DNA from: Serilophus lunatus
Taxonomy: Eukaryota; Chordata; Aves; Passeriformes; Eurylaimidae
Direction of reading: 5' to 3'
Assembly (NCBI GenBank): GCA_013399895.1
Contig: VXBA01004864.1
Location: 4,307-68,306 of the forward strand
DNA: 64,000 nt
Shown: positions 1-13,252 of the stretch, in pieces
Layout of the letters: every line of letters starts with the position of its first letter
Numbering within the stretch: the first letter of the stretch is position 1
Program-made: the position numbers and the translations under genes
The notes under the pieces: model-generated
Database searches by the model: none
What the model was told of the DNA's origin: nothing
Seen by the model: the letters and a program-made list of their open reading frames with translations, nothing else

Positions 1-720
1 CCCGAGCTGCGGCTGCGGAGCATCCCGTCCCGTGGCCCCCAAATCCAGCCTCCCCAACCCCAAATCTTATCCGCCAATGCACTGCACCGATCCCAAATCT
101 TCCCCTTCCAGTCCCAAATCGCCCTGTCCCCCCCACCCCCTTGCACCGTTCCTAAACCGTGGCAATGATAAAGAAATAGTCGCTCCAAGAGCAGGCTAAG
201 TGGCAGCTGAAAGCCTGCTTTGCTTTTTGCATGGCTGTGAGACTCCTGTGGATCAGTACTTGCTTGTAACAGCGGTAATTCTGTGTCTGTTTTTAAAAAA
301 TATTTAGGAAAGCACAGTTTTCTACACCTACACTGATACGGGGTAGCATTGATTGTAAACAGGGAAATAGTAATTTGAAAACATCCTCTGGAAGAAGGGG
401 AGCTGTTGTAGATTTGTTTCATTCTATTTTGTAAATAGAGATGTCGTTTTACAGCAAATATAATTGACAAACTGTATAATTCTTTGGGGACAGAGAGGTC
501 CTTTAGGAGGCACCCAGCTGTACTGGGAATTTTAAATCCCACCTGAGACCAGCCTGTTTAAAAGAGATGAATGGCAGACCCAATGTGTTAACAAGGAGTG
601 TATGATCAAACTTGACTTCTGAGAATCCTTCGTGATTTTATATTGATAATCGTTTCCACCCTGTGACAATCCTGTGAGCCTTAATTCTGTCATGTTTAGT
701 ACTTGAAATAAAGCTGTTTG
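1..720 (+). other. Possible 3' end of an upstream gene, identity unknown
   Basis: The first 170 bases are GC- and C-rich. They are followed by about 550 bases of AT-richer unique sequence that ends at an AATAAA hexamer (707-712), with a G/T-rich stretch (GCTGTGGTTG, 726-735) soon after. This is the layout of a vertebrate 3' UTR and cleavage site. No protein-coding frame is recognisable. In other vertebrates SERPINH1 lies next to MAP6 in this orientation, so its 3' UTR is the natural guess, but that rests on synteny only. AATAAA also occurs by chance in AT-rich DNA. Confidence 0.25.
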
Positions 721-3700
721 GAAGGGCTGTGGTTGAAGAAATTCCTCAACACATCTCTTTTTCCCTTTCAGTGTATTAGGGATGCTCAATTAAAACAAAG
801 GGACCATAACCATTTCACGTTTCCAAATGGATACATAGTTTGTGGCATGAGTAGGGCCTGTTTAAAATACACTTCTAAGTGGACTATTTACAGAGCTCCT
901 CGAAAGCACTGGAGCTGGCACCAGCTGCTCCACTCTCATCCCGTGTTTACCTGTCAGGATTCAGTGTGGCAGGATGGGTTTTCTAAAGGGATCAGCCTGC
1001 CTTCAGTCACCTGGTGTTCATCCCCACGTGCTGCCCAGGTCTCCCTACTGAAAACAGCTCGGGAGCCCATCAGCTCTTCCAAAAAGAAAGTTCCTTCTGC
1101 ACGGATGCACTCTGGGCTTGCTTCACATCAGCAATGACATGAAATCCAAACCATGTCTTCCCGGGTGACTGAAGAGCTCAGGGTTATAAATTGCTACTCA
1201 TATATTTTTAAGCACATTAATAACACCACATTCAGCCTTCTGAGTTCAAACAGAAGCAAGGGAGCCTTTTTTCCTCCCTGGCTTAGCAATGAACTGTTCA
1301 AGATATGTTTTTTCTCTGCATGGGGGAACAACGCAGATGAGGTGAACCAAGAGGGAAAATTCAGCCTAGGAAAATGTGGATGGTATCTATCAAAATATCT
1401 AGAATATTTTGGGTTTTAGCACAGAGAGGAGTGGGGCTAAGAAACAGTCAAGCACTGAGAAAGCCATGTTGGATTCTGTGTTTCAGCTGCATGACAGTGA
1501 CAAGATATTTCTGTGCCATCAGCAAAATGAGATTGGTCCATGGTACAAGAGACCAGTAGGTTTCCATCACCAGATACCAGCTGGGTGACCTGAAATCTGG
1601 GATTGCTTGTGGAGCTTTGGAGCAGAGATCCACAGGGGCTGCTGCAAGGCTTGGTGCTCTTCAACATTCTCCTCAATGATCTGGAGAGAAATACAGAATT
1701 GCCACTGACACAACTCACAGACCACACAGAGAACACGAAGAAAGGGAGTCACACTGAGAGATCAGGATCACTTGGGGCCCTACAGCCAAAGTGTGTGTTA
1801 ATAAAGCCAAAAAGAACTTGGAATCTGGGGAAACGCAAGAGGCTGTGGCCTGAGTTGTGCACATTTCTGGGGAAGAAGGGCTCTGAACAGGCTTTGGAGG
1901 ACACCAAGAGCAGCACACCAAGAGCAGGCAGTAAGTGCCACCTTCTGGGCAGAAGAGGCTTCTGAAATCCTACAAAAGACAAAACCATTGCCATCAGGAG
2001 AAGCTCCTAAAGATTCAGTGGGGGCGTTTATTTTCAGGTACATCACATTCCCTTCTTATGGAACTGTTCCAAAGCCCTGTCACACAAAGCAAAGACAGAC
2101 CCACCTCATCCTACACATTGGGTAGGATGGAGCTACTAGGAGCTGAGGAACAGCATCTTCACTATTCCAGCTTTCTCCTTCCCCTGAATCTCATGGCTTA
2201 TCTTGCACCAAAATACCCTCCGGGAATAATTCCAGCCCATCTCTGTTCCATTACCTCAACATGGAAAAGCCATTTCAGGACGGTGATTTCATTCTACATC
2301 TTTGATGGGGGATAAATTATTAAAGCAGATTCATAAAAAATGAAAGACATTTTACACAGGGAAGGAGTTCTGACAGTAACCCAGATATGTCACAAAAGCT
2401 GACTGCCACCAAATAGGAAAACCTGCCCCTTGCCAGAGCAAAGTGGGGTAAACTATGAAAAATGCATGAGGGTAGAAGGACAAATGGAGTGACTGGAATG
2501 ACAGAGTGGGAGATAAACACATCAAGGTAAAGGAAACAAAAGAGAAAAGACGTTGGAGGATGAGGGGAATGAATGGGGGTTAAATAATTCAGGTCAAGAT
2601 TTATAACAACCTTGAGGAAGCAAGGGAGCACAAGTCATCTAGGAATCACTGCTGGGGGGGAGGGAACCAACCAAAACCCTGGTGTTACTCAGTAAAAAGA
2701 GCTGCTGGATTTCTGTGAACAAGCCTTGGCTGGTGTAAATCAGCAAGGAGTCAATCCAGCTGTGGGTATTTACAACAGAAGTCAGAAGGGCGGATTCAAC
2801 AATTCCAGCCGTTTTGGCCACTTTATACCCCTGATGCTATTGGCCTCAAATCCTAATTGAATCCCCTCTCGATTCTGGGAGCTCTCCCCATCCACTGAGC
2901 TCCTTCAGCCGCTGCCTCATTAAATGGAAATAACCCATCAGATAAGGAGCTTTGCAGCACTAATCTCTGCTCCTGCTCCCAGTGCTGCTGGGGGGCAAAG
3001 CATCTCCTGTGAACTTTACACATCCCGGGGCAATGCTTCTCCCTGAAAAATCAGCAAATGTCCTCAGGGCTGTGAAACCTGGGACCTACAAAGGGCAGAA
3101 TCCAGTCTGAAACACTCTCCTGAGCACTTTCTTTTCCAGTAGTGCTGCTCCTCTTTTTTAGGGGATACACACTCCCTGGACCAGCATTATCACTCAGCTC
3201 CTGGCGGGGGGGGGGGGGCAGGAAACTTTGCCTCCTGCCTTTATGTCACTCTACTGCATTGATTTTTAATTTCCTTGTTTTACATTTCTCATCTCCCCTG
3301 TTGCTCCTATTTCAGCCTTGGCTTTTCCTGCTTGGAGGATTCCCTCCTCTACCCCAGCCTTACACATCTGCACCACTCCTGACACAAAGTACCACCGAAG
3401 CTCTAAGGATGTGCCACGTCCAGCACAGATAAAAGGAGGCTTGCAAAATTCAGCAGCACTGAATTAAGCTGGTTGCTGTGAGGATAATTCCTATTAATCA
3501 CGTCTATTACAGTAATACCTCAGGATAAGACCTAGATGAGCAAGGGCACAAAATAAGGGAAACTCCCAGCTACAAAGACATTGCAATCCTAAAATAAAAG
3601 CCTGGCAGGAAATTATCTGGGCAGTGCACTTAGTAACTCGATTATTTTTGAGAGTAGAGGGAACCTGAGTAGAAAATACATTATGTGGGGAAAGAAAAGC

Positions 3701-3870
3701 TAAATGAAACAAGAAATGGGAGGAAGCAGGAGACTGAGGACAGCAGTTGGCATCAGGAGGAAGGGGAGAGAAGTATTAGCAGTGGAAACAGAATCTGCCA
3801 GGATATAATATTGTTAATTATTCTTAATAAACTCTAAATATTCCAGCTGGTGGCAATATGTAAATATTTC
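721..3870. other. Non-coding stretch without a recognised gene
   Basis: I see no conserved protein, RNA gene or intact mobile element here. Contents are a weak reverse-transcriptase-like remnant near 1603-1690 (listed separately), a purine-rich part at 2450-2640, and a run of about a dozen G at 3205-3217. The short open frames have no recognisable domains. Confidence 0.6.
1603..1690 (+). mobile_element. Decayed LINE reverse-transcriptase remnant (possible)
   Basis: The plus-strand translation contains GLVLFNILLNDLE. This resembles the 'PQGSVLGPLLFNIFINDL' block of non-LTR reverse transcriptases such as CR1 ORF2, with the glycine, the LFN and the ND conserved. No flanking reverse-transcriptase block (for example the FADD box) is seen, so it is a short ancient remnant at best and could be chance. 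Confidence 0.35.
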
Positions 3871-4017
3871 CAGCTGTGGCTGCCCCATCCCTGGAAGCAT
3901 CCAAGGCCAGTTTGGAGCAACCAGGTGTAGTGGGAGGTGTCCCTGCCCATGGCAGGGATTTGGAATGAGGTGGCCTTTAAGGTTCCTTCCAACCAAACCA
4001 TTCTATGATTCCATGAT
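3871..4017 (+). mobile_element. CR1 LINE fragment, 3' end, sense
   Basis: It starts at CAGCTGTGGCTGCCCCATCC, continues through the block with 'gtgtccctgcccatggcagg', and ends in the CR1 tail with ATTCTATGATTCCATGA. It is strongly 5'-truncated, which is usual for CR1. Boundaries are good to about 10 bases. Confidence 0.88.
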
Positions 4018-7000
4018 AAATCAGGTTCCATATGAAATGAAATTTGAATTTTAGAGCTTTTTTGTTTCTCTGAAATATTGTGCCTGGTATGGTGGAAAAA
4101 ACACACGTGGCTATTTATGAGTTACACGCATGATACTGAAGGAAGAACAAGCCTTTTTTCCTCGAGTCTCCCACCATGAACGTCTGGGTTCCCACAAGGA
4201 ATTTCATCTATAATTCTGGATCTATGGTGGGTACCTCTGATTCAAGGACAAGTGATGGGCCCCAAAACATCAGAGAGAAACTCCTGCCAGGTCCTGCTTT
4301 CCTGGGACACCAGCAGCTCCAGGCAACTAGAGCAAAACCTGCAGGCAACCAACGTCTGGCACTGGAGCTTTGGACTGGTCTCCTCTCTAATAATTGTGCA
4401 ATCATTGTAATTACACACACAAAAAAGTTAATTACTCAATCGTGTAACAAGGACCCTTCAGCTACTGAGCAATTATTCACAGGCATGTAATCTACAGCCC
4501 TTTGTATTGAATATTTCATTAGTTACTATTCACATCTTCTCAGAGGTGCTTTGCAATGGTTCAGAGATTGGATTTACTCCCACTTCTTCTCAGCTGCTAC
4601 AAACCCTGCCATGGCAAATATTCCTCTGTATTTTATCCCTGTAATAAGGGGGTTCTTTCCAACCTTCCTGTTTCCAAACTCATGTGAGCATCAGGAGCTT
4701 GAGGCAGTTTTAGGTTCCTGATTTGCCTTCAAGGGTGGGTGCCTTTGTTTTTGCCCCACAGTTTTGGTCACCATGGGGTCCCTCAGCAGTGGGACAGTTT
4801 GAATAATCAATACCGGTAGTAACCAATGGTCTCTGCAAGTGAAGGAGATTGGATCTCCTAAATCATCCACTCATTTTAAAGTCGTGGCTGAAATAACTTT
4901 TGATTTATTCCTGCACTTCTGTCCTGTATAGGAGGAGCACTTACAAGGAGGAGGTATATTATGGACTCGTGTCTTCAGCTTGAAATACTTCCATGACTTC
5001 TCCCACTCCAAGGGAGTTTTGTTATGAACTAGGCCCAGCAAACCAGACCCTCTGGATCTGGAGGGCTTGGGACACTGCACAGCTCTCTCTCCCTCTGATG
5101 AAGTAGCTGCCTTGCATAACTAATTTGGGAAGGAAGAGCAGCTTTCTGCCTAAAGTTAGGACTTCAGGAAAGTAAACCTAATGCCAGCTCAAAGTGTGGT
5201 AACACTTCAGCCTAAACATTTGAGTATTACTGGAGTGTGCTGGGCCACTGCCTTGCTGGAATTTCAGTCTGGGGACTTCATAAAATAGAGCATTGAACCC
5301 TTCCACAGCTATAAATAAAGGGAGGATTGGCCCCATTTTTCTTTCTCTGACTTTACACAAATCAAGGCACAGACGTGCTAACTGCATCCCACAGATCCTG
5401 GTGGCAGTAACCCCTCAGTGCTTGAGAGACAAGAGAAATTCAGCTGTGATCATCAGCTTTATTGGATCAGCCAGACCATACACATTTCATGCAGACGATA
5501 CTTTTGCTCCAGCTGCCTCTCAGAAGAAAGTTTCCGACTTCATGTGGGTTGGTCCTGCACTAAGGTACTTGGTTCTTGGTCTGTAGCACCACTGTTTTTT
5601 TCAGGGGTCCTGGAAGCAGAGAAAGAGCATCATTGCAAAGCTGTCAGAGCAATCAGCTGGTGCATGACAACAAAATGCCACCTTGGAGTTGGAATTTGCC
5701 CCAGAGTTGGAATGTGCCCCAAGCAGCCTGTTTGGTGTGTTTGGTATGTCCCTAGGCTCTTGTGACACTCAGGAAGCACCAGGCACCTGTTAAACCAGCA
5801 GGAAAGCAAGCCCAGCTCACATGTGCTAACCCCAATCTGAGAGCACTCCTCTTCTTCCATGCCCCCAGGAGACACCAGGAGGTGAGAGGGTTGATCCATC
5901 CAGGCATTGGATCAGCTGTGGAGCCAGCACTGTACCTGAGGTACCAGGTGCTGGAGGGAAAGCTTGGTCTTGAGGAAGCGCAGAGGGAAGGATGGGGAAG
6001 AAAAGACCTGTAGGGAAAAAGGGAATCAATCTTCATGAGGAAAGATGAGCATCTCCAGGGATAAGGAGAGAGGTGTGATGCATGAGGAGGGATCTGTGAG
6101 GCTGCAGAAAGGCAGGAAGCAGATGGAGAGGCAGGGGAAACCTGCAAAGCTTCAAAATGGACAGCTTTCCATGAAGGTACTGTGGAGATCCCCATTCATT
6201 CCCCAGCCTGACATTGTGTAGGGAATGGTTTCAGGCTCGAGGAGGGAAGGAGGGGCTCACACCATGGCCAGGGGAACAGTGACTGGTTCCCATCTCTTTG
6301 ATCCATGAAACCAGCCCAACACATGAATTCTAACCATCCCTGTGGTGGGGCAAGACCTTGGGAAGAGCCCTGGTGGGACAGCTGTCCCTCAATCAATCAC
6401 CCTCACCCTGCCCTCTGTGCTTACCATGGAGAGACATTTGCTGCCAGAAGCTGTTGGCAGAGGTCAGCAGGAAATCTGCGGAAATCTTTCAGCCTTCCGT
6501 GGGAATAAGGTGAGCCCAGCATCATAAATCAAAGGATTAGGGAAAAATGCAGGGCAGCTCCTCTTTGGAAAGATGCCCTGCTGACAGGACAGAGCAGGCC
6601 CCTACTGCTGCTGCAGTGGGACAGGACCCAGTGCCTGCTCTCTAGAGAAGGCTGGAGATGCCTGCAAGCCACTCCAGACACCAATCCACCCCCTGCAAGC
6701 ACATCTTCATACCTCACCATCCTTCAGCCATGGATTTCAGGCCAAGACCCAGACTCCTGGAGGAGAAACAGGCCGTGTCCCATCCTCCTCTCCATCCCCC
6801 GGCTTCCTCTCTGTTTGCACTGAATACAGATAATTGTGTGATTGTGCATCCCAGTAAAGCTCATTCCAAACCTGTTTTAAACTGGAAGGAGTGTGAGGGG
6901 GAGGCAATTCCCGTATTTCCCCCAGGAATTTGTATCCAAGGACACCAGAGGATGCACAGCAGAGAACAGCCCTGCTGTGTCCCAGCAAGGTCTGGCCCTG

Positions 7001-9215
7001 GGCACCAGCCTTGGGAAGAGTGAGTGGGAGGGTGTAAATTGGAGGGTTCAAAGGAAAGCTTGGCCCTGAAACATAACAAGCCCCAACACACAAGCAGCAA
7101 CATTTACAAATGAACTCTGTCTAAGCCAAGAGAAGAGAGATTTTGGAGATCTTTGTCCTTAGAAGGGCTGCTGGTGGCAAAGCATTTGGGTTCATTATGT
7201 GACAAGGTGAGAAATGCAGAAGACATGAATTCCAGGCGACAAATTGCTACTCCTGTTATGTCTGAGACAGAGATACAGAAAGAATGAAATTCAGCAGGGC
7301 TTCATTTCCCAGAGGCAGCACAAGTTGTCTGGAAATCACCAATGGAGCTTGTAGAGCACCGTGAGCACACACAGCACTTTGTTGCTCTTGGGAGTTGGGA
7401 TCTTGTGACTTGGGGTCTAAACTTGCCAGATTCCTCCTTGGGTTCAGGTCTTGATGTTTTGGTGGCCTCCCACCAATAGGAGCTGATGACGTGTATTCTC
7501 TTCTGCAAAATCACCTTCATTCAAAGCAGACTTTATGAGTCTGTACAGGCACATGGAAGATTAAGAGCAACTAGAAGCAGCAAGAATCCTCTACCAGTGA
7601 CTCAGAAATAGCAAAACAGCCCCAGGCTCAGAAGTTTGGTGCTGAAGGACCATTTTTAAGAAGGAAGCATGAGAAGCCTGTCCTTTCTTTCCCAGAGAAT
7701 TCAGGTGAGGAGATGGCTCTGACCTTTTGGTTAAAGCCCTCACCCAGGAGGACATTGGCAGGTTCCTGTTCCTCAGCCCTTGGATACTGGAAGACTCCAA
7801 TGCCCCTCCAAGGTGGATCAGTGGCCTCAGTCCCCTCCAAGGCACCTCAGTGGCACACAGGAATCACATCCTAAATATTATTCAGCCCCTAAAGCTGCAG
7901 CTGAGATTTTTTTGGTGCCATTTTGGGCTGTTCTAGAGCTTTTTCACTGTTGGAGTTCAGAGTTTGGAGGAGGAGGCAGCAGCACTGTGGAAGCAAGTCA
8001 TGGTGGCACATAAGAGAAGGAACAAATAGGAAGAAGCACCATCTCCATGTGCACTGACAGCTCCAGCCAGCATGGAAGCAGCACTTTGAGGCAATAAATT
8101 AGGACAAGGAGGCAGCATGGAGCCACCTGGGACTGAGTCACAGTTGTGTCCCTGCTGTTCTCACAGGCTGAAGGGACCACGGGCAGGTCTAGTCCTGGCC
8201 TGGGATGGAGGAAGCAGATGTTCAGGGCACCTTCCGAGCCACGAGAAACCTCCTGGGCATCCACCTCTGAAGCAGGCTAAGCCACCTTCTGCTTCCCCTG
8301 AGAGAGGCATCTGCCTGGATTTCCACTGCCACGCTTGTGCCACTGTCTTCTGTCCCTGAGGAATGACGTTCCTAACCCCGTCAGCTGCTTCTGCTCTGGG
8401 CTACAAGATTTCTCCTTCATTCTCCACTCCTGCTGCATTTGTTGAGCCACCTGGCAGTGCAGGGAGCTGGAGGAAGGCCAGACCCTTTATCAGATGCACC
8501 AGAATGGCAAGGGACAGGAGGTCAGGCAGCTCTGAATGTCCTGGGCTCCTACACTGGCAACGAAGCTTGTCCCTGGGGCTGCAAAGAAAAGAAACAAAGG
8601 TACCAGAGGACAAAAGCATGAGGAGAGTCCTGCCAAAAAACTATGGATAAAGCTGCAGCAGCGAGACCAACTGCTCAGCTGGCCATGGGGACAGACACAC
8701 GATGCACTTGCAGACACATCTAGTGTAGCCACGCCAAGAAAGGAGAGAGAGAGAAGGGGCAGTTGGTAGGTGAGGTATCATTTATTCCAAGCAGTGAGTG
8801 ATATCACACGGTACAGGCACAGAGAAGGGCTTACAGTCCAAGAGACACAGGACACGAGACAGTAACCGGGGCAGGACGGGCAGGAGAAGGTCCCTGGTGG
8901 AGCTGGAAATTGAGGAAGATGAGGAGAAGAAAGGTGGTGGAGGGGGAGATGTGGGAGAAAGCAGCTGTGGGACAGACAGGGAAAAGTTGGCAGGGAGGAT
9001 GGAGGGAAAATAAGGAATAGCAGAGACAGGGTGATGGGGGGTGAGGGCATTGCAGGCTGCAAGGGCAGGAGCCCTCAAGAGGGGCAAAGAAACTTGGGAA
9101 GAGGGGAGGGAGCAGGGACAAGGGGGACAAGGACATTCATTGTCCTGCAGCTCCAAAGCATGGTCTGTTTGATTCAATTAAAGAGGCCTTTAAATTGAAG
9201 GTGTCCCTGCTGATA
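4018..9215. other. Non-coding stretch without a recognised gene
   Basis: About 5 kb with no recognisable exon or repeat family. Small-scale structure includes a short imperfect tandem at about 5680-5718 (GAGTTGGAATKTGCCCC twice) and a long purine-rich block at about 8730-9130. The open frames seen on both strands show no known domain and look like chance frames in stop-poor DNA. Confidence 0.6.
8738..9130 (+). repeat. Purine-rich (AG) low-complexity tract
   Basis: The plus strand is dominated by A and G over nearly 400 bases, with GAGAGAGAGA near 8744-8755 and many GGAGG and GAAGA words. Interruptions are frequent, so it is not a clean microsatellite. Confidence 0.5.
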
Positions 9216-9385
9216 AATCATAGGATGGTTTGGATTGGAAGGATCTTCAAGATCATCTTGTTCCAAATCCCTGCCATGGGCAGGGACACCTTCAACTATC
9301 CCAGGTTGCTCCAAGCCCTGTCCAGCCTGGCTTTGAACTCTTCCAGGGACCGGGCAGCCACAGCTTCTCTGGGCAAACCCCTTGG
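9216..9385 (-). mobile_element. CR1 LINE fragment, 3' end, antisense
   Basis: Read on the plus strand it begins AATCATAGGATGGTTTGG, which is the reverse complement of the CR1 tail. It runs through CTGCCATGGGCAGGGACACC to the 'ccacagcttctctgggca' block. It is 5'-truncated after about 170 bases. Confidence 0.88.
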
Positions 9386-11424
9386 CTCCAGACAAGTGGG
9401 CACAGCTGAACTTGCCTTCATTTGGGTCCTAAATCCTGAACCAGCCCAAGGAGTGGGAGCTACTCTCAGGATTTCCCTGAGGACAGACCCATCTGCCACT
9501 CACTATATGGGGAGATCCTCTGCACCATGTGCCAGGCAGGGTGCTTCTCACCCTCTGCTGTGCCCCAGCTCTCCAGACCTCCCTCAGAGCCAGGCAGGAC
9601 ACACAGGTATTCCCAAGAGGTTGTGAGAAGACCCAGCTTTGCTCAGGGGTTGCTGATGCCCCAGGCAAGGCTGGAGTGGGCAGAGGATGGCAAGGAGGGT
9701 TCAGAAATGCTTCCCCCTTTCCATCTCTCACACCACTGAACACACTGACGGCACAGCTATCATTCCTCAGGGCTCTCACGTATCACTGAGATCTGTCACT
9801 GCTTCTCATCCATCATTTTTCTGGCAGCTGGTTGGCTTCCATGGAGCAGACTGCCTGCAGGGAATATTGGCATTCTAGGAAGCATGAAGATGCCTTCAAT
9901 CCATTAGCAGGATTTTCTTTTATCCTTGCCTCACATCTCCTCCACAGGACAGTCAGGATTAGGGAGCTGTTTCCAAGGCAACCTGCAACAGAAATTAAGT
10001 GTTCACAAGCAATTTGGAGTTCAGGACAGACCACCAGTGCTGAAGTGCTCAGAGCTGTGTTATCCCTCATCCCAGACCCTGGAGACTACGAGTAGACCCA
10101 GTGGCATTAGTGAAAGTGCTCTCAACCCAGAAAGCTCACGTGAATGAGAGCAAATGGAAGTGAGGTGAGAATTCCCCCAGTGGATCAAACTTACCATGAC
10201 TCTGCTGAAACCAGGCAGAGCTGAAGCTCATGCCTGAACATCACAGTATTTTCCAGCTGTGGAAACAGTTCTCAAAGCTGAGCACATCCACACCATCGTG
10301 TGCATACCAGGGAATTTCTTCTTCCTGTATGGCTTGTCTTCTTGATCTGGTGTCACTGTTGGGGATGGTGGTTATTCCTTGGATGATGGGAGGTACAAGT
10401 TATGACAGAGGCATCTTTGTAAAAAGTCCCTTTCTCTCCTGCACTGGCACATCTCTAAATGAACCCCAAATCCAAGGAATATCATGACACAAGAGGCTGC
10501 ATTTGTGTAAGGGCTGACATGTCAGCAGATGAAACATCTGTACTCATCCTTTTACCAGCCAGGGATGCAACAATGATCCCTGAGGTTTTCCAAGGGACCT
10601 CCGAGATTTGGAAGTGCCAAAACTGGTAAGTCTCAGTCCTGTGCCCGGGCTGGAATGGAAGGATGGGGAGTATCAAGGGTGAACTTCTTCATCCAGCCAT
10701 GCAGAAGGATCCCAGGTGTGTGCAAATCATTGAAATTGGAAACATGGAGGCCAGTCCTCATGGGACTGCTCAGAGCAATCAGGGTGACACTCTGCAAAGC
10801 CACACTCAGATCACAGCTGGAAAAGACCTCCAAGATACTCAGTTATTAAGAGTTTGAGAAGACCTGACTCTTTAAATTCAGCTTACTCTGTCCCTTTCTT
10901 GTCCCCTCACCTAGACTCCAACACTGAAAATTAGGAGACAGTTCTCCAAGTCCAGAGAACAACAGGGCAGCAAAAGCATGTTTTCCAGCACTGAGTGTGG
11001 GCAGCTGAGTAGGAGCACAAGGATTTACCTTTGTGTCATGGGAGAAACATTTTGTTGGCTGCCATGAATCGTCACAGATAAGTCCCAATAATGACCATTC
11101 TTCTAAAAATGAACATTTTCTCCAACCCCAGCTGGGGAGGGTGAAATGATAAATAGATCCCCCAACCTACAGCCCAGCTGAAAGACTCCAAAGATCACAT
11201 AGGTGGATTGATGGATGGATGAAGGAGGTGGGGAAGCGAGAGGGAAGGCAGGGTGATACAGCAGCACATCAGAAAGCAGCACCATTATCAGCATGTGGTC
11301 ACAGATGGAATAAATTCAGGAAGTGATCTGTAAACCAGGCAGGGTTGAGAAATAGCTCCCAGCAACAGTAAGGCAGGAAAGGACTGGTGCTCCATGGAGG
11401 TCAACAGAGGTGGAGGAGAGATTT
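9386..11424. other. Non-coding stretch without a recognised gene
   Basis: No exon, RNA gene or clear repeat family was recognised. A very short CR1-like antisense word (GCTGGAAAAGACCTCCAAGA) occurs at about 10815-10834. Confidence 0.55.
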
Positions 11425-11527
11425 CAGAATCACAGAATCACGGAATGGTCTGGGTTGGAAGGGACCTTAAAGACCATTTAGTTCCAAACCCCCTGCCATG
11501 GGCAGGGACACCTTCCAAGTTGCTCAA
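11425..11527 (-). mobile_element. CR1 LINE fragment, 3' end, antisense
   Basis: The plus strand shows GAATCACAGAATCACGGAATGG, then GGTTGGAAGGGACC and GCCATGGGCAGGGACACC. The element breaks off after about 100 bases. Confidence 0.85.
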
Positions 11528-11855
11528 AAATACAGCAGTTTTCCTCAGGTTGGTGGGGATTTTGTTGAAGTATCCATTAAAGGAGAAAACATGATTAAAA
11601 ATTGAAATTGCAGGTAGGATCTTACAGGCTAACTAAAAAAAAGAGATTAAACTAAGATTAGGGTCACCACTTAAAGTAAAACTGTGCTATTTTCACAACC
11701 CTCATTTTCTCCAGAGAGCCAACACTTTCATTCATATAAAATTAGTGCTTTGCACTTCCACGGGCTCTGCAAGTGCTCAACCCAAGAACTTGTGACCTTC
11801 TTTCCATGAGGTTTTACAGCCTCTCGACCCCTCTCATGGGCCTTCTAGGTGGTTT

Positions 11856-11960
11856 TCACAGAGTCCCAGAATGGTTTGGATTGGAAGGGACTTTAAATCT
11901 CATCCAGCTCCAACCCACTGCCATGGGCAGGGACACCTTCCACTATAGACCAGGCTGCTC
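11856..11960 (-). mobile_element. CR1 LINE fragment, 3' end, antisense
   Basis: CACAGAGTCCCAGAATGG, TTGGAAGGGACTTTAAATC and TGCCATGGGCAGGGACACC identify the antisense CR1 3' terminus, about 330 bases beyond another copy in the same orientation. Confidence 0.85.
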
Positions 11961-12138
11961 ACGTTTGGTTTTTGGAAGAAAACAAGAGCTATGGGCAGTT
12001 GGAAAAGCATAAAAAAACATTGGAAAAGGGTGCATTGTGAAGTCACCTCATCCACATCACCTCCCCTCCCTCCAGCTCTCCCTGGGGTTTGGTTTCTGCT
12101 CCCTGAGCCAGTGGACAGGAGCAAGGCTCTCACTGCAC

Positions 12139-12218
12139 GGATCCTCTGCTCAAAGACACTTTATATGGAAAAATAAAAGGATCCTCTGCTCAAAGACACT
12201 TTATATGGAAAAACAAAA
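12139..12218. repeat. Two-copy 40-bp tandem duplication
   Basis: The 40-base unit beginning GGATCCTCTGCTCAAAGACA is repeated immediately. The copies differ only at the 3' end of the unit (AAAATAAAA against AAAACAAAA). High identity points to a recent duplication. Confidence 0.9.
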
Positions 12219-12527
12219 GCAAACCTGCTCCGTCCACAGAACTTGACTGCCCATCTCAGTGCTCACACCAGGCTAGTCTGGGATTAGCAGCCATCCAGCA
12301 GCAGACTGTGCCTGTGGCAGGCATGGAAGTGGCAGTTCTAAGCAACACGAGCCTGATGTCCCTTGGAAGGGGGTTTCTTTTTCACTTATCTGTGCTTCTT
12401 ATCGAGAAAACAAGATCAAGGAGGTGGTATTCGTCTTCAGCATTTATTTATCATTGGAAAAAGAACCCTTTGAGCAAGCAAAGATCACAAGCACATCACA
12501 ATCAATTGGCTATACATTAATTGGGGA

Positions 12528-12556
12528 GTGTGTGTGTGTTTGTGTGTGTGTGTGTC
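12528..12556. repeat. (TG)n microsatellite
   Basis: A TG/GT dinucleotide run with a single TTTG interruption. Confidence 0.9.
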
Positions 12557-13187
12557 ACTCTCATCAGAACAGCAATAATGAAAAAGCACCACGGGGAGGG
12601 TGTGCTTCACACGTTTACAGGAGACAACTCGTGATAACACAACCAAACCCAGGCCACAAAATCTTAATTAGACGCTTCCTATCTGCCTCCAAGAGGCAGG
12701 AGCTTGTGGAGTTCATGGGACCCAGGCTTGGGACCTGGCATTGCAATGAAGGAGCAGGTGATCGGTGTGCGAAGCATCAGGAAAACAGGAGCTCAGTCAG
12801 CAGTTAGCACCATTTTGCAGAAAGGAGTAACAGTTCAAGACAGTGAAAATGCCAAAGCAAGCAACAGACAGCACAGGAACTCTCACAGGGGAAAAAGCAA
12901 AACATTTCTTTTTTCTTTTCTTTTTTACAAGGAAAGCAAAACATAATTACAACTCGGCGGTGGCACAGAATCAGCCCTGTGGAAGCTGGAAACACAGAAC
13001 AGCAGAGCAACTGTTTCCCAGTGGGATCAACAAGCTCAGAGCCCAAAGTGGACTGGAAAGGGCAGGGATTTGGTCTCCTTTCTGATAAACCTGAGTGGGT
13101 TGGACGGGCATAGAGTCTCTGGTAGGCAGAGCAATGCAGGATTCCACCCTGAGGCTTGACTCTGCTGTGTTTCCTGGCATTCAGTGC

Positions 13188-13252
13188 AGTGCTGGGCTGT
13201 GTGTGTGTGCTGGGGCTGTGTGTGTGTGCTGGGATGTGTGTATGTGCTTGGA
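13188..13252. repeat. TG-rich minisatellite, about 22-bp unit
   Basis: About three imperfect units of the form GTGCTGGG(G)CTGTGTGTGT occur in tandem. Confidence 0.75.

Noticed and set aside
8778..9177. Pro/Ser-rich frames on the minus strand
   Set aside because: They simply translate the purine-rich tract, whose complement lacks stops. No domain is present.
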